From contig OU015525.1 in the NCBI GenBank assembly GCA_907165065.1, positions 5,954,537-6,018,536 of the forward strand: a stretch of 64,000 nucleotides of DNA, written 5' to 3'. Below are positions 49,301-61,207 of this stretch, one piece after another; within the stretch, counting starts at the first letter, position 1, and each line of letters opens with the position of its first letter. The notes under the pieces are model-generated. The model had not been told where the DNA came from. It saw only the letters and a list, made by a program, of their open reading frames with translations, and made no database searches. The translations under genes and the position numbers were made by a program. The stretch comes from Caprimulgus europaeus (lineage: Eukaryota > Chordata > Aves > Caprimulgiformes > Caprimulgidae).

Positions 49301-50870
49301 GGTGGCATCGATGTCTTAGAGTTCAAAGACTTATCCAGCTCAAGAGTTTCTGCAAACAAACTTCAGCCAAGGGTTTTTTGAAGAGAAAGGATATTGTCAC
49401 ACTCATCAAAACATGAGTCGTCTCTATTACAGTTTTTTTTCTGATTTTTTTTCTGCAGAATGGTGTTCTCATCCTTTAATGCGCGCTATCCATACCTCCA
49501 CACATGCTCTGTTGTTAGTACGGAGAGCAAGCATTTGGAAGATGATCTTGGTGTGCTGGTGTCCTGATGCTCTGCACTATCTCTTGCTGTCATCAAATCG
49601 ATGATACAGTCACTGGGAGGGAAAATGTTGCTGCTGGGGTGTTGCTGGTAACTGGCCCTTGCTGGTGTACAAGTTCCTATGATGACAGCAGTGACCCTGG
49701 GAAGAATCTGGAAGGCCAGCAGATAAATTGTGGCTAAATCTGTCTACACAGCCATGCCCTAGCACTACACAGATTGCAGTTCTCAAAAGTATTTGCTCTA
49801 GGGCAAGGAAATACAAAAACTGTATTGTGAAAATGATGCAATTTTTAGTGTTGGAAGGCAACACCAGATACGTTTGATTATAAAGACCCTGTAAATACAC
49901 AGCAGAGGGAGAGCAATAGCAGGAGCAAACAGACAAAGAATAATTGAGGTGGATCTGGAGATGTGGGTTGAATCTCTGCCTTGCTGTGTCCAGGCAGCCT
50001 CCTACTGAACAAGAACTTGCTCAGCAGGAGATCAGGACCCCATCATGTTCCTGAGTGCAGTCACCTGCTGAGTTTAGCTCAGTGAGTTCCTAAGCTTCAG
50101 ATAAACACTGGATTAACTTGTAAGTACATGGCAATATTTTGCTATAAAGCAATACTCTTCTCAAAATCTGGACAACCTGGAATAACCTTTCCCAGGCAAC
50201 TCTCTGCCTGCTTTTGAGTCTTTTCTTTTGCGATCTGAAAAGAAGACAATCTTTTCTAGTTCTAGGCTGACACTGTCCAGACACATAATGGAAACAGCGT
50301 GCTTTATTTCTGCTCCTCTGGTTGTGGCACATAAGACATATTGAAAAAGGTCTCAACAAAGCTGCAGTGAGGAGGAGGAAAGGAACAGAATAAAGTTTTT
50401 TGCCTCTAGTGGCTCCTGAAAATAATTTGTCTTCCTTTGCTTTGAGCACTGTACTTGTGGTATTATCAGGTTATATACTCCACTGCCTTAGGACATGGGA
50501 ATGGCCCATTCTGCTTGTGAGACCCATTTTATCCATATTTTTTGCCACTCTATGAATCCCTGTGGGTATGACTTCCTCACCTCCTGCAAGTCCCACCTCT
50601 TTTTTTCAAGGGTTACCACCATGCAAAACATCAGACTTCAAACTAGGTGTTGGGAAAAGTATTGTCCAATAACTAGGTAAGAGTGGGATGAAATACTGAA
50701 TTTTATTTTTTAAGGTAATTTTTAAGGGTTTAATTTTTAAGGTAAGCAGATTTGATTCCTCCAAGGACATTTGCTTGACACTTTTAAATTAGAATTTTGG
50801 AAATAATCTAGCTCATGGATTGAAGGTAAAATGAGGTGCTGTTACCAAAAATGCAGTATAGGCAGTCTTT
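49301..50870. other. Non-coding, no gene seen
   Basis: Unique sequence with short ORFs on both strands, none recognisable. Confidence 0.5.
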
Positions 50871-50932
50871 AGAATCATAGAATCATTTGGTTGGAAAAGA
50901 TCTTTAGGATCATCAAGTCTAACCATAAGATG
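50871..50932 (-). mobile_element. Short CR1 3' end, reverse orientation
   Basis: AGAATCATAGAATCATTTGG followed by 'ttggaaaagatctttaggat' and 'catcaagtctaacca' is the reverse complement of a CR1 terminus; only ~60 bases were inserted or survive. Confidence 0.88.
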
Positions 50933-51171
50933 GGAGATGTCAGGTCTGTATCTGGAAGGAGATTTGGAGATTCTGTTTAACCCATTAAAGGTTTAATGGT
51001 AAGGCTTAGGACAGCTGTATTATTCATGAATGTCTCTTATATTCCTTGTTTGTTTATGTCACAGATTCTTACAGAAATATTATGAGTTAGAGAGTTATAA
51101 AACACTTTATGGTCTGCACATCCTGCTATAAATCCAGGTTGCCTTAGTTACCATCTGGCTAGCTGCACAGG

Positions 51172-51210
51172 TGAGGAGAGAGAGAGAAACTGAGAGGGAA
51201 AGAGAGAGAT
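51172..51210. repeat. GA-rich low-complexity tract
   Basis: GAGGAGAGAGAGAG then AGAGGGAAAGAGAGAG with a short interruption; purine-only apart from a few bases. Confidence 0.85.
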
Positions 51211-54200
51211 TAATACTAATACACTTTAAAAATTTCAACAGATCTTTTGAATTGTAATGTTGTGATACGATAGAAAGCTTTCAAGACCTGTACAATACAA
51301 GAGGAGTATGACAGCAAAGATTCAGACTGGCAGTTCTCTGACAAGAAAATCATAAATCTAATCTTGAATATTGCCAAATCAAAAGCTTCAGCAAAGTGAA
51401 TACTTAGTCCCTTCTTGAACACTTTCTGTATTTAGGTTGGGGAGCTGTGTCTTCCCTGGTAATAGTGTGTTTCAGCCTCCAATTGTGAGAGCACGTGGCA
51501 TGGCAAAACTTATATCCACATGACTGAATCATCTTCCCAACCCTCTTATCCAAACCATGCATTGGGACTAGTTTAGTCTATGCTTCCTCCTAACCCTAAA
51601 GCTTAGGCTGCACTGTCCTGGGAAGCAGGCACAGGCACTGCCCATGTTAGTTATTATGGACCAAGATTGTGCCCTGGGGTAACCTGATTACTAAACACTA
51701 AAGACTGGATGCAGGATAGCATGCCCTGGTCCATGCTCTAGGGTAAAGGCAGGTACAGGGAGAAAAGTCATCTTCCAAATACTTTAAAAAGTGTTATGGC
51801 TACTTGAACAAAGCAGGCTGGAAGAGTGGCACTGGTATTTCTGTGGAGTTTTGTGACACAGTTGTGAGTCACATAATAGTTAATGTTTTTCTTAGAGCAA
51901 GTCCCAGCTGCCAGAATCAACAGCAAAGACTTGATATTATCAGCCTTCATTCGAAAAGACAAAGGAGAAGATTAAATCAAATAATTCTAGCACACACTGT
52001 CATGAAGGAAAGTTTGCATGAATGGAGGTCCCCCTGTGGGTAGAGAGGCCAGCATTTCATAAAAGCTGTTATTTTAAGCCAAGCTCATAATCTCCTGAGA
52101 ACAGACTCATTTATTTGTGAGAAGAGCAGTACTGCTAGCAAGTTAGATGCCTCTGACTCCTAATGCTTTCTTCATTCAACTGCCCTATGCGTCCGTAGAA
52201 AACCAAATTATGCTCTTTTTTCTGTGAGGCAAAATGTACCTAAGAAGTTTGGAAACAAAACCAGAAATGTCTGTCCCACTGTCCCATATTTGTTCTCTGC
52301 ATGCAATCTGGAAAGGTAGTCATGGCTCATTAGGTCCATGGATTGGCTTTTTGGTTAACTACTACTGAATAATATGATCATACAGGTTGAGAGCTGTGTA
52401 TTGACTTACATGGGAGTCTGAGTCTCCAGGGAAGCTGAATACAGATGTTTGCAGTCACTCTTCTCTAAATGATACCCTGGGGATCTTGGATATTAGTGAT
52501 GATAGCTCCTAACTGTGTCCTGACAAAAATAGTTTCTCTAAATTACAATGAGGGGAATGGGTTGAAATCATGACATGTTTATTTTAATTTTAGTCTGAGT
52601 TAATAGTGAAATCAGTAGGAAAAGTGGTTGTGTGGACATGCTGGCTATTTCTTAGTCAGTGTACCCCAATCCCTTATAAATTTTAACCTGATGTCCATTT
52701 GCAACCAAATCTAAAAGAAACTTTGAGATGTCAGATCTCAATTTCTTACGTGTATAGGATAAAAGATGCTAGTAATGCTCTGACAGAAAGTTTGTAAGCA
52801 TGGTAACTCCTACTAGAGGCAGGAGAATTCACACAAGAATGTGACTTTAGGACATGAGACCCACGCCTATTGGATTCCCGCTCAAGAGCCTTCTAGTTTC
52901 TAAATGAGGTAGCAGAGGGTAGGATCCCAGACACCAAAAGGGATGTTGGGGATAAGTGGAAGAATTTGAAATATACCAGACAGATATTTTTTCTAGCAGT
53001 GTTAAACATAGATGAGTAATTCTTATGGTCTTTAAAAATAGTTCAAGCAAAGAACTACCCATCTGCACAACTAATGCACTTATAACCACCACATCTTGAA
53101 ATTGCCTGGTTTCTTTTAAGGGCTCCTTGTTCCAGCAATTGAAGTTTACTGAAACAATAAATGTAGCAACGCTGTCATTTCTGATGGGGTGGGGACCTCA
53201 GAACTGGTTAGTGTTAATTTACTCCTTGAGGTGGTTTGAATTTTGAAAAAAATATTGTATTTTGCTGTTGCTGTTTCAGTTTGCTTGCTGAGCATTTCTT
53301 TAAATGCTTACTGCTTCTGCTCAGCAATATAAGAGCAAGATTGCGTTTTATTACCATTCTCTCCCAGCACAAGATTGTGTCTGGGTCTCTTACAAGCTTA
53401 GCTAAGCTTGTCAGTCTGAGAACTTCATTTGTAATTTGCCAGGAGCCCTCAGGCCATATTTCTTGCGGTAGTCCTCTGTCTCCTGGAAGAGGCAATAGAT
53501 TCACCCTTAGAAGTGTGAGATGACAATGGACAAGCAAGCAGCTCCCTGTGAAGGTTCTGTGGGGGCTTGTGATGCTGTGGTAGGTGGGCTGCATGCTTTC
53601 CCTTCTGTCTCATTCACAGTGGGACTAAGACAGCAAGGTGCAGGATCCCAGGGCAGTGGTGCAGCTCAGGGAATTGTATTTGCTCTTCTGGGGACTGTTC
53701 TTCCCCACCTTTGTCCATGCTCTTTCTAGTACTGTTTCCTTCCCCTACCTGTGGTCCTCCATTCCCCAGGCTTCTCATAATACTTCCACTCACAGCCTGA
53801 TTTTTGTCCCCTCTGCTCCTCTGTTGCCTGGGTCCCAGCCACCCTGCTTTCAGTCCCAAAACTGTCCCTACCAGCAAAAAGGACCAACCATAGGAAAAAG
53901 TCAGCCCATTCTTCCAAAACCTGGCATAGAGAATGCTTGCTAGATTGAGAGTTTTAGAAGGACCTAGAAACTCTCTGCAACATATTCTGCTGAAACTGCA
54001 GCTTATCAGGTACATGGAGAGTGGACAGGATACTGTTGTTAAGTGAGGCATGGAGATGAGCATCAAGGTATTAGAGAATCATCATGAAAATAATTACTTT
54101 AAATCTATGGAAGATTTACTTCCCTACATTTATTTTAAATTAAATCAGCCCTTTTGCCTCATTCCTTCAAACAGCAGAAGCAATTTTGCTCACATTTTCT

Positions 54201-55304
54201 AAGGAAGCTGCTTTTTCCACTATCAAAATATACATTTAAGGGAAAATGTTTAGGTCTTCCAACTTCCAAGCTTGCTGTTTGTAAATAACAGTTAGAGTGT
54301 GATAAGAAACTTTCTGTTGATCTCAATGGAAGTTGAGGATAAAGAGAGAAGGCTGAGACAGGAACACAAGGGACAAAGAGGAGAGATCAGTCAAAATGTG
54401 TCAGATCAGTGAACACATGCAGTCCTGCCTTGACGGCTCACTTTTGCTTGTTTTCCTCCAGCAAAAAGAAGTGCCTTTTGTGCTCTGCAAGTACAGCCTG
54501 TGTCACACTGAAGATGCTGGGAGGGGGAAGGGGAGGCTCAGAGAGGAGCTGAAAAGTGAAGGGAAAATTCCACTCATTATTCATTTCTGTGCTTGGAACT
54601 TGAAATTCAAGGTTCAAACTTCATTTGTTGGGATATGAATAAAGCTTGGAGAGTTTTCTAAGGATTTTCTGCATACAGAGGTGGATAAGGGTACCTCACA
54701 GCACTTGCAAAAGGACCTAAGCAGGGTGGGTGCCTAATCCTCTACAATTCCCTTCTTAGGCTCTTTTGCAGATCATACTGAGTTCCTATCTCACATCTTA
54801 ATATACTTTTGTAAACTTTATGTAATCTTGTATTCACCAAATTCCTTTGCTTGGTTATAAAGCAGGCAGTTATTTGCAGCAATACCTTATGAGAGCAGCA
54901 GATGCTTTCAAGCAGCATTTCTCTAGAATAATTTCCTTTCTATAAACTGTTTTATCATCCCAGTAATAACAGCAGCTCTTTAGGACAAGCAGAGACCAGG
55001 GCATTGCTGACACTGAGCATTCCCTGTATTTGTGGTGTACTGGGGCCAGTACGGTGCGAGCTGGCTCTCACTTTGTCCGACATAACTCCAACATGGTATT
55101 CATTCACCAGCCACTGAAGTCTCCTACTATGTCATCTTCTCATCATGACACTTCTCTTTCATACTTCCCTAAAACATGAGCACTTTAACATCCAGCTGTT
55201 CTCTACTTTTGGTAAGTCTGAATCCAGAAATGATGTAGGCACATCTTTTTTTACCCCTAGCTTCACTGTTTGAAACAGCAGAATGATTTTTGCTGAAACT
55301 TTAG

Positions 55305-55334
55305 AGACAGATATATATATCTATATATCTGTCT
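55305..55334. repeat. TA-rich near-perfect palindrome
   Basis: AGACAGATATATA... and its complement ...ATATATCTGTCT meet around a TA-rich centre of 30 bases in all, able to form a hairpin or cruciform. Confidence 0.85.
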
Positions 55335-56035
55335 ATATATTTATATCTCTCCCCATTTTGCAGCCTATTTTTAGATGCTACTGCTAAGTACCATGAGCTA
55401 CTGCATGTGAACAATGCATTACAGGTTGATATATATTGCCTCTCCCTTGTTTCTCATCTTCTGCAACTGTAAGGAAGAATGGGGCTTGAAATAAAGCAAA
55501 TCTGAGTAACTCACTTTATGATTACTCAGAGGAGTCAATCAGGTTTTTTTAAAAAGTTGTAATTGATTTTATATAAGAAAGTAACTCCCTAGCTAGAGGA
55601 CTAAGTGGAGAGAAGTCAGTTTTATGAGTATTGTATTTGTCTGAATCTCTTTACAGAGCTGCCTGAGTCTCAGATGTTGAAAAAAAACCCCTAAAAAACC
55701 CAAACAAACAAGTAAAATAATAGAAAACAATTCCAAAAAGGTCCTGAGAAACTGCCTAATTACTACTTTGAAAAAAGCCAAAGCTTAAAAGATATTTCTT
55801 TAGCCTAATGATTCTCAAGCATTAGGTTACAAGCAAAGGTCCTAGTCCCTCTCATACCCTGTGAAATGTGTAAAGGCCATTGGCAGGAGCCCTCACTGAT
55901 GACATTTCTTTTCTTTTTTTTGTATTTTTACTGCCCCTTTTTTTCTGTTTACCACCCTCAGAGCTTCTTCCTCTTCCACACCCATGAAACAGCTGTGACA
56001 CTTACTTGGGGAGATAGGCTGAAACCTCCTTATTC

Positions 56036-56492
56036 TACTTTGTACTGGTTTTGGTTGGGATGAAGTTAATTTTCATCATAGTAGCTGGTATAGTGTAATA
56101 TTTTGGATTTGTAATGAAAACAGTGTTGGTAACACAGTGATGTTTTAGCTGTTATACTGCTGGGACAGCTGAACTGAGCTGACCAAAGGGATATCCCATG
56201 CCACTTGACATCGTGCTCAGCAATAAAAGCAAAAGGCTTATGCATGATGAAGCCCTGCTTTCCTAGAAACAACTAAAAATGTGCCTCCCAATGGGGATTA
56301 GTGAATGAATTCCTTATTTGCTTCACTTGTGCACACAGCTTTTGTCTGTTCAGCTATTAAACTGTCTTTATCTCAACCCATGAGTTTTCTCACTTTCACC
56401 CTCTTGATTCTCTCTCCCATCCCACTGGAGGATGTGTGAGCAAGCAGCTGTGTGGAGCTTAGCTGCCTATCAGGCTAAACCATGACATACTC
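56036..56492 (+). mobile_element. Solo LTR, avian ERVL-type, with near-perfect 5-bp target duplication
   Basis: The LTR is 56041-56487 (447 bp), beginning TGTACTGGTTTTGG and ending AAACCATGACA, flanked by TACTT and TACTC (one mismatch). Known family landmarks appear in order: 'ggatgaagttaattttc', 'agctgaactgagctgacc', 'gggatatcccatgccac', 'ctattaaactgtctttatct' with the ATTAAA signal at 56356, and 'gagttttctcacttt'. There are no internal genes. It is a different LTR family from the one at 31964. Confidence 0.9.
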
Positions 56493-58492
56493 CCGATTTT
56501 TACATGCTTTACATACCCCTGTGCAGCTGTAAGCAAACTCAGCTTTGGCAGAAGTACTGGGATGGCTGTGAAGGTGTGAGGTGAGGTGAGGTTGGATAGG
56601 TGTTGGGAGAGTGAAAGGTCAAGGGGATCCCTGTTAGATGTTGGACTACACATGTGGCTGTGCTGAGTATGACCAGAAGCTTCTTTACAAGAAGGTAGGA
56701 GGAAAATCTTTTTTGGGAGGGAAGAGACAATTCACATTGATAGAAGAAGATAGATAGCTGAAGGACAGAAGGTCTGAGATGACCAGAGAGTGCAAGTTAC
56801 TTGTGTGGAAGAAGGTGGGACCGGATGGTCCCTAGTTATTTCAAAAAGAAGGTGGCAGATTTTGATCTGAAGCAGAGGTGAAAGAAGAGATGATGAGTCA
56901 TGTTCTAACATGCACAGAAGCCTCTTCTGACGCCCACCACCACTCTAGACATTCTCTTGCAGTGTTTTTCCATGCCATATTTGTCAGCCTTGTGTGGTTA
57001 TCCTAGAATACTTCAAGTGGCTCTACACACTTACTTTTTGGCAACTGAATTGCTTGCTTGGTCAAAAAGAGCAATTCAGCTCATCCTAAAGTAGCCACTT
57101 ACTGACTGGTCAGGCAAATTGCTCTTTTGAGTCCATTCACTGTACTGACTAGATTGGACTAGATTGTAACAAGAGTCTGAGCCTCTACCATAGCTGTAGA
57201 CAAGTCTTTCTATGTCAGAAGACAAAGGAACAACACAGGATCCTACTGTTAGTACTTCTTGCTGTTGTCTCATCCCATTGGGTTTGGGTTTTCCACTGAT
57301 GTGTCTTAAACTAAACCAACAACTTTTAAATATGTCTCTGTTGCAAGTAGCCAGCATCCTACATTAAGGCCAGATTTCTAATTCTTAGTCTGCAGGAAAT
57401 TCTTCACTTAAAGTTTCTTAATGATGGAGGCCACAGCTCCAAATGGTAATCCTTATTACTTTTTTTCATAAAATTCTCCAGCCTGATTCCTGAGCTGGTC
57501 AATTTTGGGATCTGTCTGTTCATCACAGGTCAGGTTAGATGCCCCCATAGAGAACGATTTCACAGCCTTTTAACCTTCCCATCAAACACCCCTGGCATCT
57601 TTTAGGGAAGCATGTTTGCCAGATCCCAAACAAATCTTGTAGCACTCCACTAAGTCCTTTCTATTATTATTTTTTTTAAAGGTGGACATGAAAACTGCAC
57701 ACAGCACTGCAGTACATGTTTCTGCAGTGTTCTATGTAGAAAGTAGGTAATTCTTCTCTCCTACTGCTATTTATGTTCTTCTGCTTATACATCTTATGCC
57801 TGAGTGGAAAAAATAAAGGACATTGATGACACCAATGTAATCTCTCAGTGAAGCTCTTAATGACTGTTCCTTGCAAAGAAATAAAGAAATGGAAAACATT
57901 ACATTTTCTTCTTTTGGTTCCTTTTGCAATATGCCAGGAAACATTGCTCTACACATTATCAGCAGCATAAATCTAATCCTGTTTAGAAACACTTGTTTTA
58001 AGAGATAAGAACCAGAGACCAAAATACATAAAAACTTGTTGCTAGGTCTGCAACCATTGCTTTACAACAAATGACAGGAGGGATTTATTTTTCCTTATTT
58101 CTCCTCTCAGGGAATTCATAGCTTTTGCTTTATGACAGATAAAAATATTTTTAATAACCTTGCAACAAGGAATTTGGTGTGTGATTCTTAAAACCGAAGC
58201 AAGACAAACAAAACCTTCTCTGTTTCAGGAGTATGAGTGATCAAAGAGTATCTGAACCACCTTCTGTGTTGCCTGGTACAATTCCATTCATTGGTGGCTC
58301 ACTCTTTCCAAACAAGTGTAAAAAAACCAGCAACATTTAATGCATTAATATCCAGTCCCTTTTTTAACACTTCATTTTCCGTTCTTATTATGAAGCATTG
58401 TCAAACAGCTAGATCTCTGTACTTTATGGTTCATTAGAACCCTTGCCAAAACACTCACAGGATTACCAAGTGCTGAGGCAGACTCACTATTT

Positions 58493-58529
58493 ACACACAC
58501 ACACATACACACACACACACACATACACA
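58493..58529. repeat. Interrupted (AC)n microsatellite
   Basis: ACACACACACACATACACAC... with two AT interruptions over 37 bases. Confidence 0.93.
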
Positions 58530-59768
58530 GACAGGGCATTTAGATTGAATTATCCATAAATTAGTCTTAATTAGACTGTTCATCAGTCTAAGAGATTATA
58601 CTCCCCTGTTATAAGTAGCATTAAATTACTTAAAATTCATTACCATAGCCTGTTTTTCATGTGTGTTTTTCCCCACAGTTTCAAATAACATTTTTTTACT
58701 GCTGAAACAGTTGAGAAGATATTGGCATTGCCCAGCTTGGAGTTAACTCCATGATCCTGACTGCTCCTCTGGGCAGGGTTCCTCACCTTGCATAAGAAGG
58801 GAACAATTATGGGACAAGAGCTTACTGAGCAAAACTAGCTGACAGGGAAATGAAGCAATTAGGATCTGACCTGGCTTACATTCCCAAAGGTTTCACACAT
58901 GAGATTCCCATCCACATCTACATCCCAGGCAGACCCTTGCACTTCCAGTGGTTCCTCTGAAAGGTAGCACCTATCTTAAGGAGACTTTTTAAATGAATAC
59001 TGTGGTAAGACACTTGGATCCTGAAGAAGAGAGGGATTAATCTGTCCTCAGCATTTTCTATTTCCTAGCTCTCTTCTTTCATGCATGACTTCTATAGATC
59101 CTTTTCAGAAAAATCTAAATCTCCTTCCCCTCTGCAGGGACCCTGAGCACTTATCCCAGGTGCAAGGTTTCTACTATAAAACCACAAACCAAAATAGGAT
59201 TTGCCATCCTGAGCCTCACAGAGGTTGGCTGAACCTTTGGGAGGTCTTGGCTGGACAGAGAGGGTCAGTGCACAGGGTGGGCGGGCCATTATTTTTTCCC
59301 TGTGGGCTACCTCCTATAATTTAAAGCCTGTTCTTGAATTCACTTCACAGTGCAGCTGTTTGTCTGCAAGCAGCTCAGGCTCCTGTGTCTGGAAATGGCT
59401 GTTTGGATCTGGCATCTGCAGAGGCAGCTGGATCTTTTCCACTTTTTTCACTAGAAAGTATCCTCTTGTGATGCCTTCAGCTGGGTAGTCAGTTTGCCCT
59501 CTTCTCCATGTTTCTTAACAGACTGCACCATCAAATCCTTTTTTATTTTGCTTGTGTCGTAGTAAGGCAACAGGCAAGAAAGCTCAAAAAACCAAAAAAA
59601 AACCCTCACAAGCATGTAAGAGGAAGAAAAGACAAAACAAATCCTCCCACCAAGGCAGAGATTTCAGAGCTCATTTATTTCCACTTCCAACTTACGCTGA
59701 GATTTTCCAATTTGCTGACGTTGAAAAGTACATAAAATCTTGGCTGAGGTACAAGATCTCAAACTCCC

Positions 59769-59795
59769 TTTTTTTTTTTTTTTTAAAAAAAAAAA
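59769..59795. repeat. T16-A11 homopolymer junction
   Basis: Sixteen T directly followed by eleven A, self-complementary and prone to slippage; an ORF with Phe/Lys runs across it is an artefact. Confidence 0.93.
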
Positions 59796-60860
59796 GTAGG
59801 ATTTATATCTGCAGCTGCACAGGAGACAGATAAAAGAGTGGGAAGATGAAGCCTGCCCTTTCCAGGATGGAAAATTTGTGAGCACTGTGACAAATTTAAG
59901 AGAAGGAGAGTTGTTTCATTTGAGTTTCAGTTATGTTGTGACACTGACAACCATCAAAGCTAATTTCCTTGTTGTCAGAACTGTGAGGGAACAAAGAGAT
60001 GTTGCTGGATTATTTACTCCATTGTTACCTTTTCTTCCCTTGGGATTTCAGCATCTGTGATCTTTCTTGATGGTGTCCAGCTTGTCTGACTATGATATTA
60101 CAGTGTCCTGCCAATCTATTACCTCTCTTAAAACAGGTCTTCCGGTTACAAGGAGGATGAAAAACCTGTCAAAGTGTGTTAAACTTGCTTTTTCTCCACT
60201 TGAGAACTACTTTAGCAACTTGCCATGCATCCAACTCAACTGAACCCCAGCAGCACAGCAGGGACCAAACAGTGGGTAACCCAAATTAAGGGTCTGAATC
60301 ATAGTTGCTCTGGGGAGCAAGCTGAGCTGTTTTGACTGATCCTTGCTGCTTAGTTCAAGCAGTCCTTGTTCTCATGCTGAAGAGCAGGACTTGCTGTGCA
60401 GTAGTTGCCCACCTTGCTTCATTGCCATACCCATGTGATGAGCTTCAGGGGGTTAGTGGAGGGCAGGAGGCTTATTTCCTGGCTAAGAAGCAAACTTGTA
60501 CTTATTCCTGTTTGCTCCAGACTCGTATGGCTTTTGCTGACCTTAACCTGCTGAAGATCACAAGAGCTCTGCGACTCTGACGTACCTACTCAACAAGGAA
60601 CCTCTAGAGTTTGTCTATCTTTCTGAGCCCAGAGTTTTAAAAGGTGAGACTAAACTTGCCCCACAGACTTGTCTTCAAATATCCCAAGTTACGAATCTCT
60701 TGTAAGATCCATGGAACTTAAATTTCCTCCAATTATATAATTTTCCTTCAATTTGTTCAGCTAGTATCATACCCTTACAATTGATTTTTAAGCTAAAGCA
60801 GATTCATAATGCTCTTTAAATTTTAAATGCCTTAGTTCTAGTTAAAAACTTTTCTTATCA

Positions 60861-61207
60861 GAGGGGCTGGGATGGATGGACCCCAACCCCCATCCCCACA
60901 CCTGTGCCCCTCGGGGGACAGGAGTCAGGAGTGAAGGGGTGAAGGTGGCACTGGGGGAAAGGATAGGGGTAAGGTTTTGTATTAGTTTTTTTCTCATTAT
61001 CTGTATCTACTTTAATTGGCAAGTAATTAAATTATTTTTCTGTGGTTTGAGTCCTTTTTTCCCATGCTAGTAGCTGGTAAGTGATTTCCTTGACCTTAAC
61101 TTGAGTCATGAGGTTTCTCATCCTATTTTTCCCCCTTGTCCTGTTGAAGGAGAGTGAGTGAGCAGCTGGGTGGAGTTATGGCTCTTAGCCAGGGCTAACC
61201 TGCCACA
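60861..61207 (+). mobile_element. 5'-truncated LTR of the same family as the one at 31964
   Basis: Begins abruptly at GAGGGGCTGGGATGG and follows the 31964-32565 LTR to its end ('cccctgtgcccctcggggg' region, 'caggagtcaggagtgaaggg', 'tttcccatg', 'gagcagctgggtgg'), finishing CTAACCTGCCACA. The GC-rich tandem U3 and the LTR start are missing, and no matching target duplication is seen on the left, so a deletion removed the 5' part. Confidence 0.88.

Larger units (their letters stand above)
50933..56035. other. Long non-coding stretch, no gene seen
   Basis: About 5.1 kb of unique sequence. It contains a GA-rich tract (51172-51210), the TA-rich near-palindrome at 55305-55334 and an A-rich stretch near 55680. 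The largest ORF (53614-54066, minus, 150 codons) has no domain, and a + strand ORF overlaps it. Confidence 0.5.
56493..60860. other. Non-coding stretch, no gene seen
   Basis: Unique sequence with an (AC)n microsatellite (58493-58529) and a T-run/A-run junction (59769-59795). ORFs of up to 93 codons have no known domain. Confidence 0.5.

Noticed and set aside
53614-54066. 150-codon minus-strand ORF, the longest outside KCNK9 and the LTR
   Set aside because: No domain, no clear splice context, and a + strand ORF of about 100 codons overlaps it. It is within chance for this length of DNA.
59552-59885. Lys- and Phe-run ORFs
   Set aside because: Generated by the T16-A11 junction and nearby A-rich DNA.
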